Below the pieces are notes generated by a model that did not search any database, was not told where the DNA came from, and saw only the letters and a list, made by a program, of their open reading frames with translations. Made by a program: the position numbers and the translations under genes. This document shows positions 24,790 to 43,249 of a stretch of DNA of 64,000 nucleotides, in pieces. Numbering within the stretch: the first letter of the stretch is position 1; every line of letters starts with the position of its first letter. This DNA comes from Nissolia schottii (lineage: Eukaryota; Streptophyta; Magnoliopsida; Fabales; Fabaceae): positions 1 through 64,000 of the forward strand of contig QANU01099368.1 of assembly GCA_003254905.1 (NCBI GenBank). The letters are read 5' to 3'.

Positions 24790-25176
24790 AAAGACATGGC
24801 TATTTGTAACTCACGATAATAGTTTGTAACTCTGGCAATAAAGGTTTGAAATTTTGTTTAACTAATTTTGTAACAAAAAAATACGTTTACAAGAAAACGT
24901 GCGAGTATTGCAAAAGAGAGAGAAGACAACTTAACTAATGACAAACTCTCTCTTCTGTTCCACTTGCACAATTTCAATAAAAAAATTTATTTTTTTTACA
25001 AACTCTATTGAACAAAGTTTACAAACCTTTTTTGTTTCGGTTATAATTAATTTGGTTGCTAACGACAGACTTTCTCCACTTTTACACATTCCCTGATAAA
25101 AGTTATAAATTTTATTGAACAAATGTTTCAAACATTTGTTAATGTCGTCACAAACTATTATCATGAGTTATAGGAT
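24790..25176. mobile_element. Imperfect foldback element
   Basis: Outer arms pair: left CTATTTGTAACTCACGATAATAG (in part) near 24798-24830 against right CTATTATCATGAGTTATAGG near 25156-25176, and pairing continues inward with many mismatches (TTTGAAATTTTGTT against its complement near 25105-25140). No coding capacity. Likely an old MITE; target duplication not seen. Confidence 0.4.
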
Positions 25177-26009
25177 GCGTTTACAAACATTAGTCAATTA
25201 AGCTACAAATTAACTAGGGTGCACTAAGTTAGATTCATTAGTCAAGTTTCTAACTCAAATCTTACATTACAAGCCTTCTTAAACCCAATTTCTAACTTCT
25301 TGTTAAGTTAAAATTTATTTTGGATTAAGTTAGTCCTCGACAAATCTAACAACTCATGTCTTTGAGATGGGAAGGAATGAAGGAAGTAAGAAAATGAAAC
25401 ATATCTTATCTTATATTTGATATAAACAAAGCTGGTAGAGAAAGCAATTGAGCTAAAAGAGGAACACGAAATTGACACGAAGCTCAATGAGGATGAAGAG
25501 AAAGAAGCGATAAAGCCGAGATTTTCATGGGAGAGCGGGCAACAGAGTTGAGGGAAGGATGGAAAATGCGGATGAGAAAGAGAGCCGAAGAAGAGAGATG
25601 AAGAAGAGAGAGGTGAGCAAGAGAGACCAACTTTTTTCTCTCTCTCTTTATTTTCATTTTCTCTTTTTCTCTCTACCTTTTTTCTTTCTCTTTCTTATTA
25701 GGACAAACAAAATACAGTGACACTGTATTTTGTTGCTCAAAAAATATTTTTCACAAATAATTATGATCTTATAATTTATTTTTTTTGAAGAAAGACATAC
25801 ATGTCTCTTAAACAATGTGTTTGTGTGTCTAACACACATTCATTTTTCAAGACACACGTTAAGCACACGTCGAACATATATTTAAAACAAAAAATATTTT
25901 TTTTTAGCTTAGACAAGCCAGCATAATGCATGCCATGAGCATTTCATGCATATCTTTGCTTAGAAATATAAGAACATTTTAACCCTGTTGTAATCATAAC
26001 CCAGCACAA

Positions 26010-26013
<4 letters not shown>

Positions 26014-26045
<32 letters not shown>
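26014..26045. repeat. (AT)n microsatellite
   Basis: Uninterrupted AT dinucleotide run of about 16 units. Confidence 0.9.
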
Positions 26046-26050
<5 letters not shown>

Positions 26051-26431
26051 TTCTTTAACAATTTCTCAATTAATATTTATTTAGTATATAAATAATAGTA
26101 TGAGTGTGATGGATATATTTAAAAAATATTATTTATACATTAAAATTTAGCCACTCAAGAGAAATAAATAGTACAAAATATATAAACAAATATTTAATAC
26201 ATTTTCTTTCAACTAAAAATATTATGTTTGTTTATCTGTTATATAATGTTTATTCTTTATTTTATAATATTTGTTTCTCTACTTGGGTGAATGTTCTTTT
26301 GGGATGCACATAAATCCTAACCAACCCGATTAACCCATAAATCCAACCCAACACTACACAAAAATATATATCTTACTCCTTTAACAATTTCTTAATTAAT
26401 ATTTATTTAGTATATAAATAATTGTATGCGT

Positions 26432-26436
<5 letters not shown>

Positions 26437-26464
<28 letters not shown>
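26437..26464. repeat. (AT)n microsatellite
   Basis: Uninterrupted AT dinucleotide run of about 14 units. Confidence 0.9.
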
Positions 26465-26469
<5 letters not shown>

Positions 26470-26667
26470 TACGTGTATTTCTTTTCGATTTTCAATTCGG
26501 TTTGATCACGATTCAACCACAGCTAAACCAATAAATCTTGAACAAGTCCTTCGAAATGTAAAAATGTCAATAAAACTAAGGTGTATTAACATATGGATGG
26601 GTTTAACAATGGCAGAATCTGAGTTCATGGGCCGTGGAAGAAAATTACCATTGTATGGGCCACTAAC

Positions 26668-27259
26668 CTAAAATCGCCACAGGTACAGACGATTTTAGGT
26701 TTATTCAAAAAAAAAAAAAAAAAGGCTACCTGAAATTGCCATGGAACTCGGCGATTTCAGACTGGGCGCGACGTGGGAGGGGTAAATACATTTATATGGG
26801 TTTGAATGAGTTTAAATCCGGATACATGGGCCAATCAAGGAAATTACGAGTGTATGGTCGACGGGTCTGAAATCGACATGCGATTGGCTGATTTCAGCGG
26901 TGAGAAAAAAAAGGGTGTACCTGAAATCGGCAGCACAGTAACCGATTTCACTGTTGCCAGGGGGTCAAATCGGAACAGACCAGACCAATTTCAGCCCCAA
27001 AATCTCATACATCCGTAATTAATTTCTACTGGCCACATTCTGGAAATTAAATTTTACCAAAGCAATACATTTGTAAAAAAACCGAATTGGGAGACATGCC
27101 GGGGTTGACGGGACTTGACGGAGAGAGAGGCGCAGGGGAGGGACGGGAAGGCTGACACGCGGCGGAAGAGACAAAAAACCAGCACTTGCGCCAGGTACTG
27201 TCAACGACGCGGAACGAGGCGCAGAAGCCTGAAATTGCCATTGACTTCGACGATTTCAG
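26668..27259. repeat. Five 31-bp hairpins at the 5' end of the MULE
   Basis: Hairpins at 26668-26698, 26730-26760, 26867-26897, 26921-26951 and 27229-27259. Each is exactly 31 bp, of the form CTGAAATCGCC-N9-GGCGATTTCAG with base changes. The first pairs CTAAAATCG with CGATTTTAG. The third and fourth keep the outer CTGAAAT/ATTTCAG arms while the inner bases drift. They could be transposase or PMD-protein binding sites or sources of small RNA; neither is shown. Confidence 0.85.
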
Positions 27260-27342
27260 GTCTGCGCAGGGACAGTGGAGCAGTGCTCCTTCCCCATGCA
27301 CGCGGACTCCATCAATTGGTTCATTTTCCTTCACTCCCTCAG

Positions 27343-27350
27343 CTATAAAA
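27343..27350 (+). promoter_or_regulatory. TATA box of the PMD transcription unit
   Basis: CTATAAAATTC followed by a long CT-rich leader (27356-27480), the usual layout of a plant promoter and 5' untranslated region. It lies just inside the 5' hairpin array. Confidence 0.45.
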
Positions 27351-28530
27351 TTCTCCTCTTCTTCCCCCATATCACCGAACCCTCACCCCCACAAAACAAT
27401 CATCGTCCTTCTTCCTTCCTCACTTTACTCTACCCTTCTTCCTTCCTTTTCCTTATATACTGCTCCCATCAGACCTCCTTCCCTAATACTAATCATTGGT
27501 ATTTATGCATTTTTTTTAGTTTTACCTAGTATTTTTTTTGTAGTTTTTATTTTAGTTTTTTAGTTGTATGTTGATTCAATTGCATATTTGAAAATTATAT
27601 TTTTAATAATAAGTTTAAATATTGTATAATACATGATCTCAACATATTTCAAAATTTATAAATTTTTTAACCTTCCTAAAGTTTAAATATGTAACCCGAA
27701 AAATTAATTATAATGATATGATTCTAATTTTTTTTATGACCATCATTTTTAAAAAAAATAGTAAAATTTTTGAGATATTCAATGTGAATATAAGATATAT
27801 AATATAGTTTGGTTTCTTTTTTTTAGTTTTAATTGTAGTTTGAACTAATTTTTTTTAATGTTAAATTAATATTTTTTTCCTTTCAAACAAGATGTAACGG
27901 TGATACTGTAAACTCTTTATCTGTAGGCTTGTGAAAAAATATCGTCACAATGATGAAAAGGCAAGATGATACTACGAATCAATTGCTACACATCTCGGAA
28001 AATATCCTGCAGAATAATCAGGTTTATATTTCTATCTTATTATTGTTATTATTATTATTATTATCCTTCTTATTTTATTTTTATTATTGTTGTTATCATT
28101 ATTATTATTATTATTATTAGTTATTTAATATATTAACAGATTATTCGTATATATTTATTATAATTTTAATTATCCCTTATCATCATAGTTATTTGAGTAA
28201 AAAAATATGTTGTGCTCAATAAAATATATTAAGTAATAGTAAATATATAAATAATTGATATGTGTCAGTGTATGTAGAGTATATATATTTAGTTTCTTGC
28301 ATACCATGTATACTTAGTATTATATGTATATACAATAATAATATTTATGTTGAAAAAACTAATGAAACACTTTTAAATTTATTTTAAATTTATTTTTAAC
28401 ATTATTATTATTATACGATTATTATTATTATTATTATTATTTTAAATTTATTTTTAATATTATTATTATACGGTTATTATTATTATTAGGGTTATTATTA
28501 TTATGATTACTTTTATTGTTATTACTATTA

Positions 28531-29645
28531 TATTATTAACCTAACCCTAAATCATAAATCCTATAATCTAACACTAAACCATAAACCCTATAATCTAACA
28601 CTAAACCATAAAATCTAACCCTAAACCCTATAATCCAAACCCTTACCCTAACCCTAAACCCTAAACCCCTAACCTAACCATAAACCATATTATCTAACAC
28701 TAAACCATAAACCCTATAATCTTAACACTAAACCATAAACCCTATCATCAAACACTAAACCGTAAAATCTAACCCCACACCCTATAATCTAAACCCTAAA
28801 CCTAACCTTAACCCATAAACCCTATAATCTAACACTAACCATAACCCTAAACCTAACATTAACCCTAACCCTAATATAATTATAATTAACCTTAAATCAT
28901 AACCCTAACCTTAAACCCTAACCCTAATCCATAAACCTAACCTAACCTTAACCCATAAACTTAAATTAACCCTAAACAATAATACTAACCCAACCCTAAC
29001 CCTAAACCTAGCACTAATATCATAATAGTTAATCTTAAATCCTAATCCTAACCCTAACCCTAACCCTAACCCTAAAACTAACCATAATCCATAATCATAA
29101 CCTTAATACTAACCCTAAACCATAATCCAACACTAACCTAAACCCATAAACCCAACCTAACCTAACCCTAAACCCTAAAACTAAAACTAACCCTAAAACT
29201 AACCATAACCTTAACCCATAAACCTAACCTAACCCTAATACATACCCCTAAGCTAACCTTAAATCCTAAACCTAACCCTAAAACTAACCATAACCCAACC
29301 TTAACCCTAACCTAAACACTAACCCTAACCCTAAATAACCTTAACCCTAAAACTAATCCTAATCCACAACCCTAACCTAACCCTAATACTAACCCTAACC
29401 CATAATCCTACACTAACCTTAACCCATAAACCTAACCTAACCTAACCTAACCTAACCCTAACCTTAATATCATAACAAATAATCATAAATCCTAACCCTA
29501 ACCTTAAAACTAACCTTAAACCCTAAACCATAACCTAACCCTAATATCATAATAATTAACCTTAAATCCTAACCCTAACCTTAAAACTAACCCTAACCCC
29601 TAAACCTAACCTAAACCTAAACCCTAACCCTAAATCCCTAACCCT
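28531..29645 (+). repeat. Degenerate interstitial telomere-like repeat
   Basis: About 1.1 kb of CCCTAA/CCTAAAC-type repeats, with runs of AACCCTAACCCTAACCCTAA near 29048-29075 and many variants such as AAACCATAAACCCTATAATCT. The short higher-order unit (ATAAACCCTATAATCTAACACTAAACC) recurs several times between 28560 and 28840. Hexamer CCCTAA is at least as common as the plant telomere heptamer CCCTAAA. It lies between a possible small exon and the PMD exon, so inside an intron of the old PMD gene. ATT/TTA triplet repeats (28040-28120, 28400-28520) precede it. Confidence 0.9.
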
Positions 29646-29685
29646 GTGGTATATAAAATTTGATGTCAATCGTTATTTTTACAGA

Positions 29686-30240
29686 TTGCGCGGCGGTTGC
29701 GGACCGGGCATGGGGTTATTGAGCCACCGAACGTCCTCATACATCCGTATCTATAAAATGCCAGTTTACTACAAGCATCCTTGTTACCCCACATTGGAGT
29801 GAACCAAGGACTAATTTCCACTCTTGTCGAGAGGTGGAGGCTGGAGACCCACACGTTTCATCTTCCACATGGGGAGTGTGTTATAACGTTGGAGGATGTG
29901 AACATGACCCTCGGGGTTGGGTCAGAGGGTGAGGCCGTAACCGCCACAGAAATTTTGTTACTGGGACCAGGTCTTATAAACTTATGCCAGGAACTTCTTG
30001 GGGTAACACCTGGTCCCGAAGATATAAACAAATCGTTCATTAATTAGGTCTGGCTGAATAACAATTTTGGCGCTGAAATCCCCGCGACGACATTGACCAA
30101 TACGACATGCAACAAATATTGACATGCTTTTCCATGAACTTCACCTTGAACCGTCGGGCGAAATTCTACGCAATGTTTCTGATACAAAACAGATGGTACG
30201 CCCACAAACCACCCATTCGTTGTACTGCAGACTTTATGGA
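29686..30240 (+). pseudogene. Plant mobile domain (PMD) pseudogene
   Basis: After an acceptor (TTTACAG, 29679-29685) the frame reads IARRLRTGHGVIEPPNVLIH..., then GLISTLVERWRLETHTFHLP, HGECVITLEDVNMTLGV and LCQELLGVTPGPED, the N-terminal core of the PMD (PF10536) family found in MAIN-like proteins and MULE passengers. A TAA interrupts the frame at about 29754 and a TAG ends it at 30045-30047; beyond it degraded family-like sequence continues to about 30240. Transcription may once have started at the 27343 TATA box. No intact product is possible. Confidence 0.75.
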
Positions 30241-30249
30241 CTCGTGCTG

Positions 30250-31720
30250 ATCAGATATCAAACCAATTTGTCGTTCCTCTAGTAGCAATTACCGTAGATT
30301 GTGCAAGAAAAAAATACCATGCATCTGCAATTTCACCCTAGACAATCGAAAATGCAATGAGAACAATTGATTGATTGCCATCTTAAGTTGATGCCATCAA
30401 AAAACACCCTTGTATTTTCCATACAAGTGTGTTCCATTGACCTGGATCATAGGCTTGCAGTGCTTGAATGCGTTTATACTTGGGCCAAAACCCCAAAAAG
30501 CACGTCGAAAAGTTAAAGCATCTGACCTCACCGATCCATCTGTGTTGTACGCTTCAACAGTATCAATGTCCCATGTGCAGGAAGGATCAAAGTGTTGCAA
30601 TGCCCTCATCTAGTATGGCAAGTCATTATACGATTGTTCCCAATTGCCGTACACTTGCGCAATTGCATTTTGCTTTGCAAGCCACGCTTTTCTACATGAT
30701 GGCCAATATCCTTCACGGTCCATAACATCTGCTTGTATGGACTTTACTGGCATTGTTGGCTTCGCCCTTATCTGTGCCAGAATCATGCCAGCAATCTTCA
30801 CAGAAGTCAACTTTGAATGGTTACGTGTTAGCCGCTCTGCAAGGCAAGTGTGCAGGCCATTGTATCTTGTGACCTCCCAATAACAACTATTTTTCTTACA
30901 GGTTGCCCTGATGAACCATTGACAACGTTGACCAAACTTCTTGCATTTACAGAAGTAAGTTGTCGGTTCTGACTCTTTTATTTTGTAATCGGCCCCGATT
31001 CGCAAGCAATGGCTTGCAACAGCCGCCCTAACTTTATCCCTATTTGCAAAGTATTTTCCTATGTACAACTCATCGTCTGCACAATATTCATTATGCAGGT
31101 CTCCAAACTCAGGTGCACGCATCCCTTCAACATTAAATGTTTGTAAGAAAGTTGGTGTATCATCGAGTTGTGCGTTTCTTTCATCATCTGTATCAACATT
31201 TGAACCATTGGTTAATTAAATGTAATACCAAACAATCAAAATTACAATTTCTATTTAACAGATTTGCAATTCTGATACGCAAGATCCTCGTCACGAGGCA
31301 AGCATAGAGCATACTTTGCATATCTGTCAATGTACATAATTAATTTAATATATACTTAATGTAGGCAATTTTAGTTACAATTGTATAATCTCAACAATTA
31401 AATATAATTACATTTACAATTACAGTTGTTATCATAGTTTATATTGATACTGTATTTATATAACAATACCTGAATCATCATCCGATCAATCGCCTTCAGA
31501 CACATCACTTTCGTGCTCGCTCCAACTTGTATCGCCCTCTTCCTCTGCCCATAACTCATCCTCTGACACTAATGGCGCCTCAACGTCTTCCTGATGCAAC
31601 TCGTTTAAGCTTGGACTAGCACTTAAATCAACATTTGCAGTAGATGCCTCCTCGAAGTTCACATATAAATCAATGCAACTCAAATGTGTCTTATATTTTT
31701 CATATTGATAAAACATATAC
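30250..31720 (-). pseudogene. MULE (MuDR-type) transposase pseudogene
   Basis: Minus strand. An acidic N-terminal segment lies at 31486-31716 (SEDELWAEEEGDTSWSEHES). The MuDR DNA-binding/zinc-finger module lies at 30610-31122: ELYIGKYFANRDKVRAAV, FCKCKKFGQRCQWFIRATC, and LTRNHSKLTSVKIAGMI. After a TAG the frame goes on at 30397-30609 with FWGFGPSINAFKHCKPMIQV and DGTHL-type NGTHLYGKYKGVF, the start of the MULE catalytic domain, where the usual first catalytic Asp (VDGTHL) is Asn. The rest of the catalytic domain is missing or scrambled before the PMD remnant. It is dead by stop codon, substitution and truncation, and points toward the PMD pseudogene. Confidence 0.82.
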
Positions 31721-32180
31721 TATATTTGAGCGTCGTTTGATATTGCAACAGGCCGATATTTTATCAGCCCATTCAAGAAAGACACTAGAGATTTATATCT
31801 TATTCTTTCCACACTCTTCTGGAAATAATGAAAACACCACACAGATCTGTGAACGACATGGACGGGCAGAGGATAATGACCTCTGAATCATGAGGACTAA
31901 CAAACTTAGCACGCTCAACATTATTTATTCTAACTGAACCATCATAAAAAATATACGCAGCAACACCTCCTCTATCCATTTTCTTGTATCAAAACTAAAA
32001 ATAAAAATACACTATGAGCATTACCACTCAATCAGCAAAAGAAGAAAACAAAACATGCTAAAGAGGAAGAAGAATTCAAGATTATGAGTAGTAAGAAGTC
32101 GTGAATGAGCAATGGACCCTAACCCTTCACTTCCCTTTTATAGACCCAAAATTAAATTATTTTTAAAAAAAAACCAGGCT

Positions 32181-32334
32181 TTGAACTTGTCATACCCTGT
32201 GACGATTTCAAAGCCTGGTTTTAAAAAAAAATATTTTTTGTCTGAAATCGCCACTCCCTGTGGCGATTTCAAACATTTTTTTAAAAGAAAAAAATTCAGA
32301 TGTCTAAAATCGCCACAGGAGGTGGCGATTTCAG
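32181..32334. repeat. Three 31-bp hairpins at the 3' end of the MULE
   Basis: Hairpins at 32181-32211, 32242-32272 and 32304-32334, again exactly 31 bp each, with arms CTGAAATCGCC/GGCGATTTCA and CTAAAATCGCC/GGCGATTTCAG. The first is also the centre of a larger palindrome bounded by AAAACCAGGCTTTGA and TCAAAGCCTGGTTTT. Confidence 0.85.
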
Positions 32335-32395
32335 ATGTGTGGCCCATACAGGAGCATACTATGGGATTAGGATTTGTTTATACCCATTAATAAGT

Positions 32396-34638
32396 AAAAA
32401 ATCCTAAAACTAAACCTGAATAGCAGAGGAACCAATCCCCAATCCCTTTTAAAGGTCCTTTTCAATAGAAGCCGTTGTGTGTGTGTGTGTGTCATATGAA
32501 GAGGACCCGAATAAACACAACCAAACATTATGAGCAGCTTTCTCCCAAAGATGGAGAGCACCTTGCTATAGAGTAATACTATTCTAGTCTTAGATTTACA
32601 GTGATTCTAGACAACATATCAATCAATCAAAACATAATTTTAAATTATAAGAGTGACACCTGTTTTGTCGCCACTTTTACATAATTGTCTTGCTTTATCT
32701 TTCAATAAAAAAAATTTCCGTTAATCTTTCATATTTTTAAAATGTTGCTCATGTCAGTCTTTTACATTTTGTTTAATTTCTCTAAAGTAAGAAATTAACA
32801 GAGACACTCTAAAAAATTAAGGGACTAACATGACATTTTTTTTTGTTAAAGGGCTAAGTAGGACAATCATGTAAAATTAGAGGACCAAATAGAAGTTTCA
32901 CCCAAATTATAAATATATAGATATTATAAAATTATTGGTTGATATCACTTGTGTATGATTTTTCATTTTGAACTCGAGTCTACGTTAACATTTTTCTTTA
33001 TTTATTGAATATATCTAATCATAGAGGAAGCCAAGTTCGAATAATTCAGATGCAATAAATATCTACCGTCATAAAATTCATAAGATGACAATAATGCAAT
33101 CATGGTCTATTAGTTTCAATTTTGAAAATATCATATAACAATTTACCCCATGCACATTGATAAGTATACTTTTATTAATTCCAATGATCTATTAATTTTT
33201 TCTTAATGATTCATTCGTCCGTAAATTAAGTATACTTTTCTACATTTATATTAATTTAACAATATATGAATTCTTATGAAGGAAAAAAAACTAAAGTAGG
33301 ATGATATTAGAATTGAAATAATATGAAAACTGGCATACGAGAATATTACTTTAAATAAGCCAATGGTGGGCCCTTACATGTCTTTTCCAATTCATCCCTC
33401 AGATAAAAAAAGCACAGAACTTTTACAATGCCATTGACGTTTCCTCTGCACAGTGCAGGTGATGCTCCATCACATTCACATCTATTCCTGGAACTAATTC
33501 TGTGGTGTGTCAAATTACCTGTGGATGAGAATATACACGCTATGCATCTCTCATTGGAAGGTATAAGTATAATGTTCTTCCTCGCGGCAGTAGTATTCCA
33601 TGTTGATAAGATTAAGAATACCACTATACTCCATTGATCAAATGTTACTTCCAGAATCTTAATAAAGGCATGCTTGCAGCATACTTTATGGTGTTGCCAA
33701 ATAATTGCACTAAGGTTCCTCACATCATTGTTTAGTTCCGAATTTTTGTTATGTTAAAATACAATGACATCATTTGGTGTGTGTGTATATATATATAGAG
33801 AGAGAGAGAGAGGTGCTGTTACTATTGTATGTGAGAAATGAGTTGAAAAACGAGAGCCTATCCAGTTCATTAGTTTAGTGGGAAAAAAATCCAATTGATG
33901 AACTGAATAATTGGCTGTCTCACCATCACAATGACTTAGTGGAGACAGAATTAAGATGTCTAGGCTGGGTCAAAGTGATCTTAGAGAGACTTAACTTTTA
34001 AACCTACATACTTTAATAAATGACACTTGATATTTTAAGAGACAAAATAAAAAACGTCAAATATCATTCATCAAAGTGTGTAAGCTAATAAATATGTTTA
34101 AAAATTAGGTTTCTTAAACATTTTTCCTACCAAATACAATGGAAGAACCATTTACTGATTTCAGAAAAGTTATAGAGCACTTGTAAAAAAGTCTAAAATA
34201 GAAACATTTCATTTAAAAGAAAAAAAAAAGTATCTGTTTAAAGTTTGCAATATATTTGAATACATTGGAAACAATCACATCTTTTTATAAGAGCACTTGT
34301 TTGCAAAACCCTATTAGTTTTGTGAATTCATGATATAGTACAAATAAATAATGGAAGGGATTTCGGGGTAAAAAATTGATTCAATGAATGCAACACAACC
34401 ACCAAATTCATTGACAGTGCAGAATATGAAGATATAAAGCCTGTTGCATCAAGAACTCATGGGACCATTAGGCTTTGCATCATAAGAAAAAAAAATCTTT
34501 CCACTCCCAGCAGTCAAGTATATATTCTCATAAGATTACTCCAAAACTTTGGCGCCAATCATGGATCATCAAAAACTTAGCTTTTAAAGTTGCTGTGTCA
34601 CCAATCTTTTTTGTTTATTTTTTGTTCAGCATCAATCA
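32396..34638. other. Gene-less stretch
   Basis: No supported gene. Holds a GT microsatellite (32467-32492), dispersed-repeat style sequence near 32640-32890 and a TA/GA microsatellite (33787-33812). A minus-strand open frame at 33346-33723 (125 codons) has no recognised similarity. Confidence 0.45.
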
Positions 34639-41160
<6,522 letters not shown>

Positions 41161-41768
41161 CTGTGAAAAAAGAAACGACATTTTGAAGAAGGAAAAACCC
41201 GTCAAAGAGATGAATAGAAAAAGCATATATTTGAACACAAATGAGCATAAGATTAATTTTTATTTATTTTTTTTTTAAAAAAAGGGAATTACTTTAGAGG
41301 GGTTGGAGAAGAGNTGTAGAAATGAGGAAACATATATGGCAATATATGCTGCTGGAAAAATCAAAGAAAGAGAACAGCATGACTTGACAAGACCAAGACT
41401 ACATTGGAAAAGGAAATGCAAGCTACCAAAGAAAACAATATTTTAATAAAGAAAATATGAGAAAAAGGAGAAACTTGGTACAACATTAAAAGAGAGACGT
41501 CCAGATGAAAAGAAAAGAAGGTATCAGCATTATTCAAGGAAATGAAAGAAAGAGAAATGTGCAATATATTACTCAGAAATAGATCGAAGAAGCATGCATT
41601 TCATATAGATTCCAAAAACACAAAAAAAAACCCCAAAATTCAGAAATCCAGAAACCTAGAAATCATACAACGCCTAGAAAACATTACTTGTATACACACA
41701 ATCTCACAAATTAGCATGTTCCTAAACCTACCTAGAATTTTTACTAAGACACATTAGATTGAAGAAAT
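41161..41768. other. Probable TrpRS intron 1 remnant
   Basis: Minus-strand intron-like, T-rich sequence running into the acceptor TTTTTTCACAG at 41161-41171. It holds an N at 41315 and no exon with a plausible transit peptide. Confidence 0.4.
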
Positions 41769-41990
41769 ACTACTAGAAAATAGCATATTACCGTTGGCCA
41801 ATTACCGTCAGAAAACCACCCGACGGTATTACTATCAGAAAAAACAAAAAAATTTGACGGTAAATGCAATTAAGGAAAACCGGGTTAATTTTGGTCACGA
41901 TTACCGTCGGAAAGAAGAACTCGACAATCTTACGATAATAATTGGCACCAATTGGTGCATCATTAGATGAATGGATTACCGTCGGTAGTA
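41769..41990 (+). mobile_element. CACTA-like element end with subterminal repeats
   Basis: Starts TACTACTAGAAAATAGC, one base from the canonical plant CACTACTAGAAAA terminal repeat. The motif TTACCGTC(G/A)G or its complement GACGGTA occurs at least six times in the next 200 bp in both orientations, as in subterminal transposase-binding arrays. The opposite end was not found. Confidence 0.5.
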
Positions 41991-43249
41991 TCTATACCTA
42001 TTTTTATTATGTTGATATCTATTATTATTATGTTGATATCTACGTGACAAGTGAGCTTCACATTGAAGTGAGAGAGTAAGGTAGTTGAGAGAGAGCCTGA
42101 CTTGATAGGGAGACAATATGACGTGGTGGAGAGAATGTGTGATTTGATGGAAATACAATGTGTTCAAAATACTTGGAAATAATTATGTTAATACCTTTCT
42201 TAGCATGAGTTGATATTGCATACACAAGTGTTGATACCATATGCACACAAGTTGAATCGTTCCTGTCAGCAATTTTACTCATTGTACCAAATGCAACAAT
42301 TTTGTCTTTTTCTTTTATCGTATATAATGTGTATAGAGTGTTTAGATACCTTTGATGTCCAAATATCAGTTGTTCTGAAATTTTTCTTAAATGCTTAACG
42401 ATGACAAGCCAATTGGGTTTGTCATGTCAAATTTGTGATGCCCCTTTGCAATCCTTGGCATTGAAATGTCATATGTGAATATATTGTACACACAAATGTT
42501 TTATCTAGTACACTGGTATAAAACTTAAAAGTACATACGCACTAGCAAATTTCAATATTGGGACACGCGCAAGTTGGGTCTCCTAGCTTGCTTATTTTTT
42601 CGATACATGTGAAAAGGATCTCCTAGTTTATTAAATAGANCAGGGACTAAAATCAAACTTTCTAATTTTACAGGGACTAAAAACATAATTAACCCTTTTT
42701 TTTATATAATTGTAAAATTTAATTTATGTTTAGATAATTTTACTCAAAAAGTTATTCTAAGATCATTTTTATTTTACTTTTTTATCTTAGATAGAATTCA
42801 TTCATTGATTAAATGATTTGAGTACAGAGATCCATTCAACATCAAAGGTAAGAGTAACCAATAAGGGATTCCCAACATGCTCACCAACAAAGTTAAAGGG
42901 AATGGGAATGACACCAAAGCTGAAATTCATGTTCAATCTTATATCAAAATCCCTTCTCTAATCTTGTCTTGTTTTATGTAAGAGTAAGGCATTCAATCAC
43001 ATGATTACCCATCGGTCTTACATGTTCCATTTCACAAACCATTACACTAGTTTATATTTTGTAATAGCAAAATAAGTATTCCCTCTTTTACTATCAATTT
43101 ATGGATAGGTGGGCAAAACAACTAACTGCATTTAAAATCTCCAAAGAAAAAGTGTCTAACTTCGACATCATATAATTGTTAACATTGCAAACAATTTCTA
43201 AGGTTGGAGCGAGAATTATTCCTTCCTTAAAATAGATAATGTTTGTTAT

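Larger units (their letters stand above)
25177..26589. other. Gene-less stretch with microsatellites
   Basis: A purine-rich segment (25370-25620) turns into a pyrimidine-rich one (25630-25700). Two AT microsatellites lie at 26014-26045 and 26437-26464, each preceded by a similar ATTTATTTAGTATATAAATAAT sentence at about 26078 and 26400, a short local duplication. Confidence 0.5.
26590..32395. mobile_element. Decayed Mutator-like element carrying PMD and transposase remnants
   Basis: The ends are inverted relatives: GATGGGTTTAACA...TGTATGGGCCAC..TAAAATCGCCAC at 26590-26680 matches, in reverse complement, TGGGTATAAAC...TGTATGGGCCACA...CGCCAC at 32390-32305. Inside, in order: a hairpin-rich 5' end with a tandemly repeated unit of about 190-200 bp (26590-26780 and 26790-26960), a plus-strand promoter (CTATAAAATTC near 27341), a possible small exon 27927-28021, telomere-like repeats, a plant-mobile-domain pseudogene (plus), a MULE transposase pseudogene (minus), and a hairpin-rich 3' end. 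PMD genes are known to travel with MULE transposons. The exact 9-bp target duplication was not found, so limits may be off by tens of bases. Confidence 0.6.

Noticed and set aside
28531-29645. A true chromosome end
   Set aside because: The repeats are degenerate and have normal chromosomal sequence, including genes, on both sides.
30644-30883. Plus-strand ORF across the MULE transposase
   Set aside because: Antisense shadow of the transposase frame.
33346-33723. Minus-strand open frame of 125 codons
   Set aside because: No recognised domain, no splice or promoter context, and cysteine-rich pieces look random; not called as a gene.
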